Assembly: GCF_016756535.1 (NCBI RefSeq)
Contig: NZ_AP023247.1
Location: 1,364,001 to 1,428,000 of the forward strand
From: Mesorhizobium sp. 131-2-1
Lineage (GTDB): Bacteria > Pseudomonadota > Alphaproteobacteria > Rhizobiales > Rhizobiaceae
DNA: 64,000 nucleotides
Reading direction: 5' to 3'
Shown here: positions 1 to 8,385 of the stretch, piece after piece
Position numbering within the stretch: the stretch's first letter is position 1
Layout: the number at the start of each line of letters is the position of its first letter
Notes under the pieces: generated by a model
Databases searched by the model: none
Seen by the model: the letters and a program-made list of their open reading frames with translations, nothing else
Told to the model about the DNA's origin: nothing
Made by a program: the position numbers and the translations under genes

Positions 1-847
1 AGGGCGGCGAATCCCAGCCGAAGAACTTGCGCGCACCGGCGATCTCCTCGGCGCCGAGCGGCGAGCCGTGGGCCTTGTTGGTGCCGGCCTTGGTCGGGGC
101 GCCGAAACCGATGGTGGTCTTGCAGGCGATCATCGTCGGCTTGTCGGAATGGCGCGCCGCCTCGATGGCGTAGGCGATCGCTTCCGGATCAAAGCCGTCG
201 ATATGGGTGGCGTTCCAGCCGGAGGCCTGGAAGCGGGCGACCTGATCGGTGTTGTCGGCCAGCGACACCGGACCGTCGATCGAGATGTTGTTGTTGTCCC
301 ACAGCACGATCAGCTTGTTGAGCTTCAGATGCCCGGCAAGCGCGATGGCCTCCTGGGAGACGCCCTCCATCAGGCAGCCGTCACCGGCCAGCACATAGGT
401 GTAGTGGTCGACGAGGTCCTTGCCGAAGGCGGCGTTCATGATGCGCTCGCCGAGCGCGAAGCCGACCGAGTTGGCAAGGCCCTGGCCGAGCGGCCCGGTG
501 GTGGTCTCGATGCCGGCGGCATGGCCATATTCGGGGTGGCCGGCGGTCTTCGAGCCGAGCTGGCGGAAGCTCTTGATCTGGTCGAGGGTCATGTCCTCGT
601 AGCCGGTCAGATAGAGCAGCGAATAGAGCAGCATCGAGCCGTGGCCGGCCGACAGGATGAAGCGGTCGCGGTCGGCCCAGTGCGGGGCCTTGGCGTCGAA
701 TTTCAGGAAGCGGGTGAACAGCACCGTAGCGATGTCGGCGCAGCCCATGGGCAGGCCGGGGTGGCCGGAATTCGCCTTCTCGACGGCGTCCATGGAGAGA
801 AAACGGATCGCATTGGCCATCCGGTCATGTTGTTCACGCGAGGTCAT
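1..847 (-). CDS. tkt: Transketolase, N-terminal part (runs off the window)
   Basis: Encodes the first 282 residues of a thiamine-diphosphate transketolase of the pentose phosphate and Calvin-type pathways. Visible family marks are SGHPGLPMG near the N-terminus, the [15 protein letters not shown] segment, GPLGQG, and the ThDP-binding GDG motif (GDGCLMEG) followed by an NN pair about 30 residues later. The ATG at 847 follows a strong GGAGGAAG ribosome site. The 3' part lies left of the window, so the pyrimidine-binding and C-terminal domains cannot be checked. It is divergent from the DUF4164-zapA pair. The identity is clear from the motifs. Confidence 0.96.
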   Translation of the reverse strand, partial: MTSREQHDRMANAIRFLSMDAVEKANSGHPGLPMGCADIATVLFTRFLKFDAKAPHWADRDRFILSAGHGSMLLYSLLYLTGYEDMTLDQIKSFRQLGSKTAGHPEYGHAAGIETTTGPLGQGLANSVGFALGERIMNAAFGKDLVDHYTYVLAGDGCLMEGVSQEAIALAGHLKLNKLIVLWDNNNISIDGPVSLADNTDQVARFQASGWNATHIDGFDPEAIAYAIEAARHSDKPTMIACKTTIGFGAPTKAGTNKAHGSPLGAEEIAGARKFFGWDSPP

Positions 848-1104
848 GCTTCCTCCGGGGTGGGGGTTTGAGGCCTTGGGAGAGGCCTGGAAAGGGTGCG
901 CGACACATAGCAGGCGCGGCCCTTGAGTCAACAAATCGGTGCGTTTTTGCCGGTCTTGTGATGGTCCGGCGGCCCTACATTAGCGTTAGCGGGGGACAGT
1001 CGCGAGAGCTTTATTGACGTCGCCTTCACACGGCGCCTAATGTTTCCTGGATAACGCGTTCTGAACGCGAACGATTCGGTGATGGGCAGGGTGCAGGACG
1101 AGCC

Positions 1105-1377
1105 ATGACCGGGGAAACGACGCTCAAGGAAGTCATCGCCAGGCTGGGCAAAGCCATCGAGGGGCTGGAAAACGCCGTCGCGGCCAAGCTCGAACACGAG
1201 CGCGACTATTCGGAGGCCGAGGCGGAGGTGCAGCGCATGAACGCCGACCGCTCCAGGCTGGCGCAGGAGCTCGACAATTCCGAAGCGCGCGCCGAACGGC
1301 TTGAAGACGCCAACAAGGAAGTATCGCGCCGGCTGGTGACCGCCATGGAGACCATCCGCGCGGTGTTGGACAGGTAG
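1105..1377 (+). CDS. DUF4164-type coiled-coil protein upstream of zapA
   Basis: A 90-residue, highly charged protein that is almost entirely heptad-like (repeated Glu, Leu, Ala, Arg), so it should form a long coiled coil; there is no signal peptide or membrane segment. Small proteins of this kind (DUF4164) are commonly found directly before zapA in Rhizobiales. It ends 4 bases before zapA, so the two are probably co-transcribed, which suggests a role near the division apparatus. That role is inference from position only. The ATG at 1105 is the first in frame; its ribosome site is weak. Confidence 0.8.
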   Translation: MTGETTLKEVIARLGKAIEGLENAVAAKLEHERDYSEAEAEVQRMNADRSRLAQELDNSEARAERLEDANKEVSRRLVTAMETIRAVLDR

Positions 1378-1381
1378 GCCA

Positions 1382-1747
1382 ATGGCACAGGTCACGGTTT
1401 CCATCGACGGCAAGCAGTATCGCATGGCTTGCGACGAGGGCCAGGAAGAGCATCTGATCGACCTTGCCGAGCGCTTCGACCGCTATGTCGCGCATCTCAA
1501 GGACTCGTTTGGCGAGATCGGCGACCAGCGGCTGACGGTGATGGCCGGCATCATGGTCATGGACGAGCTTTCGGAGCTGCAGAAGCGCGTCAAGGGCATG
1601 GAAAGCGAAGTGCTGACGCTGCGCAAGACGCGCGACGACGCGCTGGCCAAGGCCGGCAAGAGCGACAGCGTGCTGACCGATGCGCTGGGCGCGCTGGCCC
1701 AGCGCATGGAAGACCTGGCGACGACGCTGGCGGTGAGGAAGGCCTGA
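1382..1747 (+). CDS. zapA: Cell division protein ZapA
   Basis: A 121-residue ZapA homologue. The N-terminal half starts with the typical VTVSIDGKQYRMACDEGQEEHL pattern in which a short beta unit leads into a helix, followed by LAERFD, and the C-terminal half is a long coiled coil used for dimer and tetramer formation. ZapA binds FtsZ filaments at mid-cell and bundles them. The gene follows the DUF4164 gene with a 4-base gap. It is slightly longer than enterobacterial ZapA (about 109 residues), as usual for alphaproteobacteria. Confidence 0.9.
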   Translation: MAQVTVSIDGKQYRMACDEGQEEHLIDLAERFDRYVAHLKDSFGEIGDQRLTVMAGIMVMDELSELQKRVKGMESEVLTLRKTRDDALAKAGKSDSVLTDALGALAQRMEDLATTLAVRKA

Positions 1748-1756
1748 GCCCCCGAC

Positions 1757-1776
1757 GCGGCAGAAATTCCTGCCGC
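1757..1776 (+). terminator. Hairpin after zapA
   Basis: A perfect 7-bp stem (GCGGCAG / CTGCCGC) with a 6-base loop starts 10 bases after the zapA stop and is followed by only a short ATTT. It is a weak intrinsic terminator or RNA-processing hairpin. A second palindrome, GATGAAA-ATT-TTTCATC, lies at 1791-1807. Confidence 0.4.
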
Positions 1777-1920
1777 ATTTGCCTGGAAAAGATGAAAATT
1801 TTTCATCGCCGAAGCCATTCTCGGCGGCCGCTGCCGTATGAAGCATGCCGCCGGAGTGCTAGGGAATGCAAGTGGTGCCGGCGCGGCATGCCGGCGACAG
1901 TCAAAGGGTAGGGACATGTC

Positions 1921-2580
1921 ATGAGTCTTCGTATCAACGATATTGCGCCGGACTTCACGGCGGAGACCACGCAAGGGACGATCAGCTTCCATCAATGGAT
2001 CGGCGACGGCTGGGCGGTGCTGTTCAGCCATCCGAAGAATTTCACGCCGGTGTGCACGACCGAGCTCGGCACCATGGCCGGGCTGGAGGGCGAGTTCAAA
2101 AAACGCAACGTCAAGATCATCGGCATTTCCGTCGACCCGGTCGCCAGCCACGACAAGTGGCAGGCCGACATCAAGACCGCGACCGGCCAGGAGGTGAAGT
2201 ATCCGCTGATCGGCGACAAGGATCTCGCGGTCGCCAAGCTCTATGAGATGCTGCCGGCTGGCGCCGGCGAAAGCTCGGAAGGCCGCACGCCGGCCGACAA
2301 CGCCACGGTGCGTTCGGTCTATGTCATCGGGCCAGACAAGAAGATCAAGCTGGTGCTGACCTACCCGATGACCACAGGCCGCAACTTCGACGAGATCCTG
2401 CGCGTTATCGATTCCATCCAGCTGACGGCCAAGCATCAGGTGGCGACGCCGGCCAACTGGAAGCAGGGCGAGGATGTCATCATCACTGCCGCGGTTTCGA
2501 ACGAGGACGCGATCAAGCGCTTCGGCGCCTTCGACACGATCCTGCCGTATCTCAGGAAGACCAAGCAGCCTTCGGCGTGA
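1921..2580 (+). CDS. One-Cys peroxiredoxin (Prx6 type)
   Basis: A 219-residue cytosolic thiol peroxidase. The active-site motif NFTPVCTTE places the peroxidatic cysteine at C45, and this is the only cysteine in the protein, so it is a true one-Cys enzyme that needs an outside thiol for recycling. The length and the extended C-terminal dimerisation part (PANWKQGEDVIITAAVS onward) fit the Prx6 subfamily rather than AhpC. The start codon ATG at 1921 is preceded by TAGGGACATGTC. It forms its own unit: a terminator follows, and rpoH converges on it from the other side. Confidence 0.93.
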   Translation: MSLRINDIAPDFTAETTQGTISFHQWIGDGWAVLFSHPKNFTPVCTTELGTMAGLEGEFKKRNVKIIGISVDPVASHDKWQADIKTATGQEVKYPLIGDKDLAVAKLYEMLPAGAGESSEGRTPADNATVRSVYVIGPDKKIKLVLTYPMTTGRNFDEILRVIDSIQLTAKHQVATPANWKQGEDVIITAAVSNEDAIKRFGAFDTILPYLRKTKQPSA

Positions 2581-2589
2581 GCCCCTTCC

Positions 2590-2613
2590 TTTCTCCCCGT
2601 GAACGGGGAGAAA
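2590..2613. repeat. CTCCCCG palindrome, dispersed intergenic type
   Basis: Arms TTTCTCCCCG and CGGGGAGAAA around a 4-base loop. The same core recurs at 58551-58574 and, in a variant, at 58710-58733. It lies between the peroxiredoxin stop and the main terminator. Palindromic intergenic elements of this look are frequent in Rhizobiales genomes. Confidence 0.6.
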
Positions 2614-2642
2614 GGGGCTCGCCTCCGCTTTCGCCAAACAAC

Positions 2643-2676
2643 AACGGCGGCGCCAGATTCTGGCGCCGCCGTTTTT
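2643..2676 (+). terminator. Intrinsic terminator between the peroxiredoxin gene and rpoH
   Basis: A perfect 14-bp stem (AACGGCGGCGCCAG and its complement) with a 3-base loop ends in TTTTT on the + strand. The reverse strand gives the same stem followed by TTGTTGTTT, so it probably serves both convergent genes. Confidence 0.9.
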
Positions 2677-2701
2677 GTTGTTGCTTTAATGTGCTGTGGC
2701 T

Positions 2702-3613
2702 TTACGCCGCCGGCTGCGCCTCGATGGTGCGCAGTGCCTGCGTCTGGCGCTTGGCCGCGGCCTTGACCGCGTCCTGCACCTTCTCGAAAGCGCGCACCTC
2801 GATCTGGCGCACGCGCTCGCGGCTGATGTCGAACTCGGCCGACAATTCTTCCAGCGTCAGCGGCTCGTCGGCGAGGCGGCGCGCCTCGAAGATGCGCCGT
2901 TCGCGCTCGTTAAGCACGGAAAGAGCTCCCGACAGCATGGCGCGCCGGTTTTCCAGCTCGTCCTGCTCGATCAGCATCTCTTCCTGGCTTTCGTGGTCGT
3001 CGACCAGCCAGTCCTGCCACTCGCCGGACTCGCCCTCGCTCGCCCGGATCGGGGCATTGAGCGAAGCGTCGCCCGACAGGCGGCGGTTCATCGACACCAC
3101 TTCGGCCTCGGAAACGTTGAGGCGGGTGGCGATCTCGGCGATCTGGTCGGGCTTCAGGTCGCCATCGTCGAGCGCCTGGATCTTGCCCTTGACCTTGCGC
3201 AGGTTGAAGAACAGGCGCTTCTGATTGGCGGTGGTGCCCATCTTGACCAGGCTCCACGAGCGCAGGATGTACTCCTGGATCGAGGCCTTGATCCACCACA
3301 TGGCATAGGTGGCGAGCCGGAAGCCGCGCTCCGGTTCGAATTTCTTGACGGCCTGCATCAGGCCGACATTGCCTTCCGAGATCACCTCGCCGATCGGCAG
3401 GCCGTAGCCGCGATAGCCCATGGCGATCTTGGCGACGAGCCTGAGGTGGCTGGTGACGAGCTTGTGCGCAGCCGTGGTGTCTTCATGCTCGGCGTAACGC
3501 TTGGCGAGCATGTACTCTTCCTGCGGCTGAAGCATCGGAAAGCGGCGGATTTCTTCCAGGTAGCGGCTGAGGCCGCCTTCGCCGGAAACGATACTGGGTA
3601 ATGACTGGGCCAT
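2702..3613 (-). CDS. rpoH: RNA polymerase sigma-32 factor RpoH
   Basis: A 303-residue heat-shock sigma factor. Region 2 is complete, with MWWIKASIQEYILRSW for promoter melting, followed directly by the RpoH box (QKRLFFNLRK), which separates RpoH from housekeeping sigma. Region 4 ends with the helix-turn-helix LEELSAEFDISRERVRQIEVRAFEKVQ. A longer frame exists, but the ATG at 3613 has an AGGGGG ribosome site and starts the usual MAQSLPSIVSGEGGLSRYLEEI. The sequence is closest in character to the rhizobial RpoH1 group. The upstream AT-rich stretch with TATATA at about 3703-3708 is a likely promoter area. Confidence 0.95.
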   Translation of the reverse strand: MAQSLPSIVSGEGGLSRYLEEIRRFPMLQPQEEYMLAKRYAEHEDTTAAHKLVTSHLRLVAKIAMGYRGYGLPIGEVISEGNVGLMQAVKKFEPERGFRLATYAMWWIKASIQEYILRSWSLVKMGTTANQKRLFFNLRKVKGKIQALDDGDLKPDQIAEIATRLNVSEAEVVSMNRRLSGDASLNAPIRASEGESGEWQDWLVDDHESQEEMLIEQDELENRRAMLSGALSVLNERERRIFEARRLADEPLTLEELSAEFDISRERVRQIEVRAFEKVQDAVKAAAKRQTQALRTIEAQPAA

Positions 3614-3824
3614 GATAGCGCCCCCTCTCTCTTGGAGTGATGCCCCCGAAACGCGGCGGGCATGTGACGCGAATGCCAAACGGCTCATTCGCGGCAACTG
3701 CTGTATATAGGAACAAAACCAGAAAAGACAGGCATTTGTTCAACACGAAACAGTGTGTCACGCTGAAGTGAACAACGCCAGTCAGGTTTTTTGATGGTTG
3801 GTTTGAAGCGGATCGATGGCGGGC

Positions 3825-4895
3825 TCAGAGCTTGCGAAAGCCGCCGATGAGTGCCTCCATGTCCCTCGGTATCGGTGCTTCGAACCTCATCGTTAGGTGG
3901 GTAGCCGGATGCCGGAATTCAAGCAGCCAGGCGTGCAAAGCTTGCCTGGGAAATGCATTGACCTCGCCTTTCAGCGGTTCGGGCAGCCGGTTCGCCTTGG
4001 TGCGGAAGGCCATCCCGTAATCGGGGTCGCCGACCACCGGATGGCCGATATGGGCCATGTGGACGCGGATCTGGTGGGTGCGGCCGGTCTCCAGCCGGCA
4101 TTCGACCAGGCTTGCCGTTGCGAAGTCCTTCTGCCGCTCGCCGAAGCGCTCGATCACGGCAAAATGCGTGACAGCATGGCGGGCGTCGTCGCGGCCTTCC
4201 GGCACTACGGCGCGGCGCACGCGGTCGGCGGCGCGGCCGAGCGGCGCGTCGACCGTTCCGGCCGGCCTCGACGGAATGCCCCAGACCAGCGCAAGATAGG
4301 CACGTTCGAGGTCGCCGGTGCGGCCATGATCGGCAAAGGCCTCCGAGAGCGCCTTGTGGGCGCGGTCGGTCTTGGCGACGACCATGACGCCGCTGGTCTC
4401 CTTATCCAGCCGATGAACGATGCCCGGCCGCCTGACGCCGCCAATGCCTGACAGGCTGTCGCCGCAATGGTGGATGAGCGCGTTGACCAGCGTGCCGGTC
4501 CAGTTGCCGGCGCCGGGATGGACGACCAGCGCCGCCGGCTTGTTGATGACGATGAGTTCATCGTCCTCATACAGGATGTCGAGGGCGATCGCCTCGCCCT
4601 GCGGCTCGGCCGGTTCGGGCTCCGGCATCTCGACCGAGACGCGCTCGCCGGCGGCCATCTTGCGCTTGGCCTCCTCGACGATCTTGCCGCCGATGCTGAC
4701 CGCGCCCTGCTTGATCAGCATCTGCACCCGGCTGCGCGACATGTCCGGGCCGAGCTGGCTGGCCAGCCATTGGTCGAGGCGCTGGCCGGCGGCATCCGGG
4801 CCGGCCTCCAGCGTGACCGATCCGCCGGCCGTCAAATCATTACCTGTCAAACGATCCTCTATTAATCTGGAGGCCTCTTCGCTATGAGCGCTCAT
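3825..4895 (-). CDS. rluD: RluD-type 23S rRNA pseudouridine synthase
   Basis: A 356-residue enzyme that isomerises uridines in large-subunit rRNA. An N-terminal S4 RNA-binding domain (about residues 35-90, GQRLDQWLASQL...RSRVQMLIKQGAVSIGG) precedes the RluA-type catalytic domain. The catalytic motif HRLDKETSG gives the nucleophile D164, and the RTHQIRVHMAHIGHPVVGD motif follows. The ATG at 4895 is chosen because the longer frame to 4934 would run into the divergent gene at 4922. The RluA family has several members with different target sites, so the exact site is inferred. Confidence 0.9.
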   Translation of the reverse strand: MSAHSEEASRLIEDRLTGNDLTAGGSVTLEAGPDAAGQRLDQWLASQLGPDMSRSRVQMLIKQGAVSIGGKIVEEAKRKMAAGERVSVEMPEPEPAEPQGEAIALDILYEDDELIVINKPAALVVHPGAGNWTGTLVNALIHHCGDSLSGIGGVRRPGIVHRLDKETSGVMVVAKTDRAHKALSEAFADHGRTGDLERAYLALVWGIPSRPAGTVDAPLGRAADRVRRAVVPEGRDDARHAVTHFAVIERFGERQKDFATASLVECRLETGRTHQIRVHMAHIGHPVVGDPDYGMAFRTKANRLPEPLKGEVNAFPRQALHAWLLEFRHPATHLTMRFEAPIPRDMEALIGGFRKL

Positions 4896-4921
4896 CGAAA
4901 ACCGTTCTGGAACCCAATTCC

Positions 4922-5305
4922 ATGGCCAGGCCAATTGCCGAGGAAGACGAAGAAAAGCCGCTCGACGCCGAAGTCGAGAAGGTGCGCGGCAAACTCATCC
5001 GCTTCATGGCCGTCAATCTCGGGCTGCTGTTCCTCGCCCTTATGGTGGTGATCGGAGCACTTGTCTACAAAGCGCGCAAGGCGCCGTCCGTCGCCCCGCC
5101 GCTCGCCGGCGACATCCAGGTGCCGGCCGGCGAACCGTTGAACGCCGACATCGTGCTGCCCGTCGGCGCCAAGGTGATCAGCCAGTCGCTGTCCGGCAAC
5201 CGCATTTCCATAGACGCCGAACTTGCCGACGGCAGCCGTGCCATCTTCGTCTTCGACATCGCCGAGCGCCGAGTGATAGGCCAATTCGCGATCCGCACCA
5301 AATGA
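4922..5305 (+). CDS. Small single-pass membrane protein, DUF6476-like
   Basis: A 127-residue protein with one membrane segment at about residues 25-47 (LIRFMAVNLGLLFLALMVVIGALVYKA). A highly acidic, lysine-containing N-terminus should face the cytoplasm and the remaining 80 residues the periplasm. The exported part ends in beta-rich repeats such as SGNRISIDAELADGSRAIFVFDI. It resembles the alphaproteobacterial DUF6476 group as I remember it; no function is known. It starts 27 bp from the divergent pseudouridine synthase and is 13 bp from the next gene, so it is probably in an operon with it. Confidence 0.7.
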   Translation: MARPIAEEDEEKPLDAEVEKVRGKLIRFMAVNLGLLFLALMVVIGALVYKARKAPSVAPPLAGDIQVPAGEPLNADIVLPVGAKVISQSLSGNRISIDAELADGSRAIFVFDIAERRVIGQFAIRTK

Positions 5306-5318
5306 GCGTCTCGCCGCA

Positions 5319-5732
5319 ATGACCGGCTTCGCCAAGAACCGCCGCGTCGCCACGGTGACGGTCGTCGTCAGCGACTATGACGAGGCGGTCGCCTGGTACG
5401 TCGACAAGCTCGGCTTCACGCTTGCCGAGGATGTCGATCTCGGCGGCGGCAAGCGCTGGGTGGTGGTGGCGCCGGCTGGCGGGCAGGGCGCCAGGTTGCT
5501 CCTGGCCGAAGCGTCCGACGCCGAGCAGGCAAGCCGCATCGGCAACCAGTCCGGTGGCAGGGTCTTCCTGTTCCTCGAGACCGACGATTTCGCCCGCGAC
5601 CACCGGGCGATGCTGGCCAAGGGCGTCGAGTTCCGTGAGGCGCCGCGCTTCGAGGCCTACGGCACGGTGGCCGTGTTCGCCGATCTCCACGGCAATCTCT
5701 GGGACCTGATCGAGCCAAAACGGCAGGGCTGA
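5319..5732 (+). CDS. VOC-family (glyoxalase-like) protein
   Basis: A 137-residue single vicinal-oxygen-chelate domain. It shows the paired beta-alpha-beta-beta-beta modules: VATVTVVVSDYDEAVAWYVDKLGF opens the first and VFLFLETDDFARDHRAMLAKGVEF the second, closing with VAVFADLHGNLWDLIEP, where the Asp-His-Asn run and final Glu are the usual metal-site region. Relatives include glyoxalase I, fosfomycin-resistance proteins and extradiol dioxygenases, so substrate cannot be told. It follows the DUF6476-like gene by 13 bp. Confidence 0.85.
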   Translation: MTGFAKNRRVATVTVVVSDYDEAVAWYVDKLGFTLAEDVDLGGGKRWVVVAPAGGQGARLLLAEASDAEQASRIGNQSGGRVFLFLETDDFARDHRAMLAKGVEFREAPRFEAYGTVAVFADLHGNLWDLIEPKRQG

Positions 5733-5816
5733 GCGCGCTGTTTGCCAAAGTTGCGCAGTGTTCGAAACCCCAGTTGCTTTTTCACAACCGTCAGCCTATA
5801 TGGCCGGTTCTTGAGC

Positions 5817-5891
5817 GCGCCCATCGTCTAGCGGTCAGGACACCGCCCTCTCACGGCGGGAACAGGGGTTCGATTCCCCTTGGGCGTACCA
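5817..5891 (+). tRNA. tRNA-Glu (anticodon CTC), CCA encoded
   Basis: The cloverleaf can be folded by hand. The acceptor strand GCGCCCA pairs with TGGGCGT (first pair G-U), and the anticodon stem CCGCC/GGCGG encloses loop CTCTCAC with anticodon CTC at 5850-5852. The T stem AGGGG/CCCCT encloses TTCGATT. Discriminator A and an encoded CCA end the gene. A lower-G+C region starts right after it, a common integration setting. Confidence 0.96.
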
Positions 5892-6175
5892 AGCAATATC
5901 ACGAGTTCGCGTCATCAATCCCAAGGCCATCAAATGAACCCTTGGTGATGGCTATTTCCGCGCTCCGCTGGCGCCTTGTGCTCACGGTACAGGCCTCATC
6001 GCCATCTCGCGACGTCGGTCGGTTCTATTCTCACTGTGGCGCTTGTTTGGCGTCGCACTGATGTCCAAAATCTCAGTATGCCTCGCAGAGGCAAAGGCTC
6101 AAAGGTGCAGCGGCTACGGACGCCCCTGTCAAGAAGCCGGGACAATCTTCGCGATGCTGGGGAGGCAGCGGTACA

Positions 6176-6751
6176 ATGTCGAAAGTGAGCAGATGGTTGC
6201 GAGACAAAAAGATTTTTCGGGGTAGGCACCGGTTGCCGGAACATGTCCGGGTCGGACGATACTCTCACAATCTAAGTAGCAATTCCTTCCTCTATTGCAC
6301 CGAGAAATCGCCAGTGGATATTGGCTCATTCTGCGCGATCGCGCCGGGCGTGTTGTTTATCTGCCAGGCGGATCACCCGACCGGGACTGCTTCCAATTTC
6401 GGATTGCAGAATCAGATCCTGATGACGAAGACGATAGAGCAATATCTACAGACGAAGGGGCCGATAGTCGTTGGCAATGACGTCTGGATCGGAGCCCGCG
6501 CCATAATCCTGTCAGGGGTCACCATCGGCAACGGCGCCGTCGTTGCGGCGGGGAGCGTGGTAACCAAAGATGTTCCGCCCTATGCGATTGCAGCTGGCAA
6601 CCCGGCGAGGCCGATTAGCTACCGGTTCTCAGTCGAGACCATCGAGGCGATGCAACGAATTCGTTGGTGGGACTGGCCGCTGGAAAAACTGAAGCTAGAG
6701 AAGGCAGCCTTCGATCTGCCGGCTGAGCGCTTTGTCGAGCGCTTTGGTTAG
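6176..6751 (+). CDS. CatB-like hexapeptide-repeat O-acyltransferase
   Basis: A 191-residue left-handed beta-helix acyltransferase. Hexapeptide turns are visible from about residue 48 ([15 protein letters not shown]) to about 145, with the core [46 protein letters not shown] typical of CatB/NodL-type O-acetyltransferases. The usual catalytic His is probably H67 in QADHPTG. Such enzymes acetylate sugars of surface polysaccharides or antibiotics. The neighbouring glycosyltransferase favours polysaccharide modification. Base composition is clearly lower in G+C than the surroundings. Start ATG 6176 has GGGGAGG upstream. Its stop overlaps the convergent gene stop by 3 bases. Confidence 0.88.
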   Translation: MSKVSRWLRDKKIFRGRHRLPEHVRVGRYSHNLSSNSFLYCTEKSPVDIGSFCAIAPGVLFICQADHPTGTASNFGLQNQILMTKTIEQYLQTKGPIVVGNDVWIGARAIILSGVTIGNGAVVAAGSVVTKDVPPYAIAAGNPARPISYRFSVETIEAMQRIRWWDWPLEKLKLEKAAFDLPAERFVERFG

Positions 6752-7455
6752 CTGGCAGTGTGGCCAAAGAACTGCCTGCGATATTTTTTCCATCTCCATT
6801 CAATGCGCTTCCACCAGAGAGGTCTCTGCTTACCGCCCTCGATTGACGTCGTGAATCGGCCGTTGTGAGTGCCCTGCTCTACGATAGGTCGCTCGAACCA
6901 CAGTATGTCCGTGCCGGTAGCCTTGTCGCAGTGATTTACCGCAATATCGACTGGAAGACCAAATTCGTTTCCGTCAAACCAATTGCACCGCACTTCCGCA
7001 GCCGATCGAGTCAAAATGTAGGAATCCGTGCAGCGACTATGGTTCGCAGGATAGAGCGATCTACCTTTGGTCAGCTTGGACCGTGGCGTATAATAGTTCC
7101 CGCCATTGCCCAGATAAACGACCGCCTGCCTGTCGGCTGCAAGCTCGCCAAGTGCATCCTTGAGGCGCGCCACGAAGTTGCGAGCGAGAAACACGTCATC
7201 CTCAAACACCAGGCAATACGGCAATTCGGTGTTGAGGAATTCTCTCCAGATGCCAATGTGCTTGCGCGCCAAGGACACCTGCGCAGGATTGATAATTGCC
7301 TGTCGATCCTTTGCCGAGAGATCAGCGATGTCGTGGTCTAGATACCAGTGGACCGGGACACCTCGACGAGCAAATTCGGTGCGAATGTGCTGCTCCCGTT
7401 CCTCATATCCGATTTTTACGTGACAGATGCGGCAAAAGACTTGGTCTGGAAACAT
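6748..7455 (-). CDS. Family-25 glycosyltransferase (LPS-type)
   Basis: A 235-residue GT25 enzyme, the family of lipooligosaccharide beta-galactosyltransferases. The hallmark [14 protein letters not shown]...[15 protein letters not shown] is present, where EDD is the metal- and nucleotide-sugar-binding acidic motif, and SYILTRSAA follows further on. No membrane segment is seen, as expected for a cytoplasmic enzyme at the inner face. The frame could start at a TTG at 7479, but the ATG at 7455, just after a run of seven G on the coding strand, is preferred. Low G+C like its partner; together they look like a transferred surface-glycan module. Confidence 0.87.
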   Translation of the reverse strand: MFPDQVFCRICHVKIGYEEREQHIRTEFARRGVPVHWYLDHDIADLSAKDRQAIINPAQVSLARKHIGIWREFLNTELPYCLVFEDDVFLARNFVARLKDALGELAADRQAVVYLGNGGNYYTPRSKLTKGRSLYPANHSRCTDSYILTRSAAEVRCNWFDGNEFGLPVDIAVNHCDKATGTDILWFERPIVEQGTHNGRFTTSIEGGKQRPLWWKRIEWRWKKYRRQFFGHTAS

Positions 7456-7774
7456 CGATACCCCCCCGGTATACGACAACGGCGACTAACATTAGTGATT
7501 GCCCATTGACAAGTGATCTGCGCTCGCACCCCTTGAAACAAGCCCACGACCTCGAAAGGGGGCCTTGCCGTCAAACGCGACGAACAGCACGCACTTTTCC
7601 AAAGTATAGGGGCGCTGCTGACCTAGCGGACGGAACTGCCTTCGCTTCTGGCGCGCAGGGGCTGATTGAATTAGCATCCTGTGTTGGAACTTTGGGCATC
7701 GCTCGTCGCGGCGGTGCAAAATGCCGGGCGCAGATCCGGATGGCGCGGATGCCAGAGTTCGAGGGAGGAGACCG
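7456..7774. other. Intergenic stretch at the right edge of the low-G+C islet
   Basis: No convincing gene in 319 bp. The left part holds the seven-C run at 7461-7467 and AT-rich sequence that should contain the glycosyltransferase promoter. The right part rises back to high G+C and ends in the GGGAGGAG ribosome site of the next gene. No copy of the tRNA-Glu 3' end could be found here by eye. Confidence 0.5.
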
Positions 7775-8356
7775 ATGCAGAAACTGCAATCGCAGGGCGT
7801 CCATCACATCACGCTGGTCGGCGCCGGGCGCCAGACCTCGATCGATTTCTGGGAAGGCGTGCTCGGCATGCCGTTCGTCTTCGAGCAGCCCAATCTCGAC
7901 AAGGCGAGCGAGAGCCATCTCTATTTCGATCCGGGCGACGGGCGGCTGATCACCGTCTTCACCGATGAGAGCCGCGCGGCGGTGGCCAGGCGCACGCCCA
8001 CCGATACGGGCTGCGTCCACCACATCGCGTTTGCGGTGTCGCGCGTCACCTTCCTGCAGGCGGTCGCCCGGCTCGACGAGCGCGGCATAAAGCACAGCGG
8101 CGTCAAGGATCGCGGCTTTATGGATTCGATCTATTTCGAGGATCCGCTCGGCCTCTTGATCGAGCTCGCCTCCTATCGCTTTGAGCCGCCCGTGGGCTTC
8201 ACCCATGCCGACGTGCTGATGCAGGCGCACAAGATCCGCGTCGCGCGCGGCGACTACAACATCGCGGAAGTGCATCTCGCCGACGCGATCCAGACGCTGG
8301 TCGAATGGTCGCGCGCGACCCTGTCGGACGAGCGGGCGCCGAAAAATCCATACTAA
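7775..8356 (+). CDS. VOC-family dioxygenase/glyoxalase-like protein
   Basis: A 193-residue protein with two VOC half-domains. The first starts GVHHITLVGAGRQTSIDFWEGVLGMPFVFEQPNLD and contains HLYFDPGDGRLITVF; the second starts GCVHHIAFAVSRVTFLQAVARLDERGIKHSG and ends in SIYFEDPLGLLIELASY. Paired His and Glu residues at these positions form the metal site in the family. Similar proteins are called ring-cleaving dioxygenases, but the substrate is unknown. The ATG at 7775 follows GGGAGGAG; an upstream in-frame extension lacks a ribosome site. The GST gene follows after 29 bp and is probably co-transcribed. Confidence 0.85.
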   Translation: MQKLQSQGVHHITLVGAGRQTSIDFWEGVLGMPFVFEQPNLDKASESHLYFDPGDGRLITVFTDESRAAVARRTPTDTGCVHHIAFAVSRVTFLQAVARLDERGIKHSGVKDRGFMDSIYFEDPLGLLIELASYRFEPPVGFTHADVLMQAHKIRVARGDYNIAEVHLADAIQTLVEWSRATLSDERAPKNPY

Positions 8357-8385
8357 GAAGCATAGAAAGCCTGAGGGAGGAACAG

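Noticed and set aside
5892..7774. Integrated element with att sites at tRNA-Glu
   Set aside because: I looked for a second copy of the tRNA 3' end and for an integrase and found neither. Only the composition shift and gene type support transfer.
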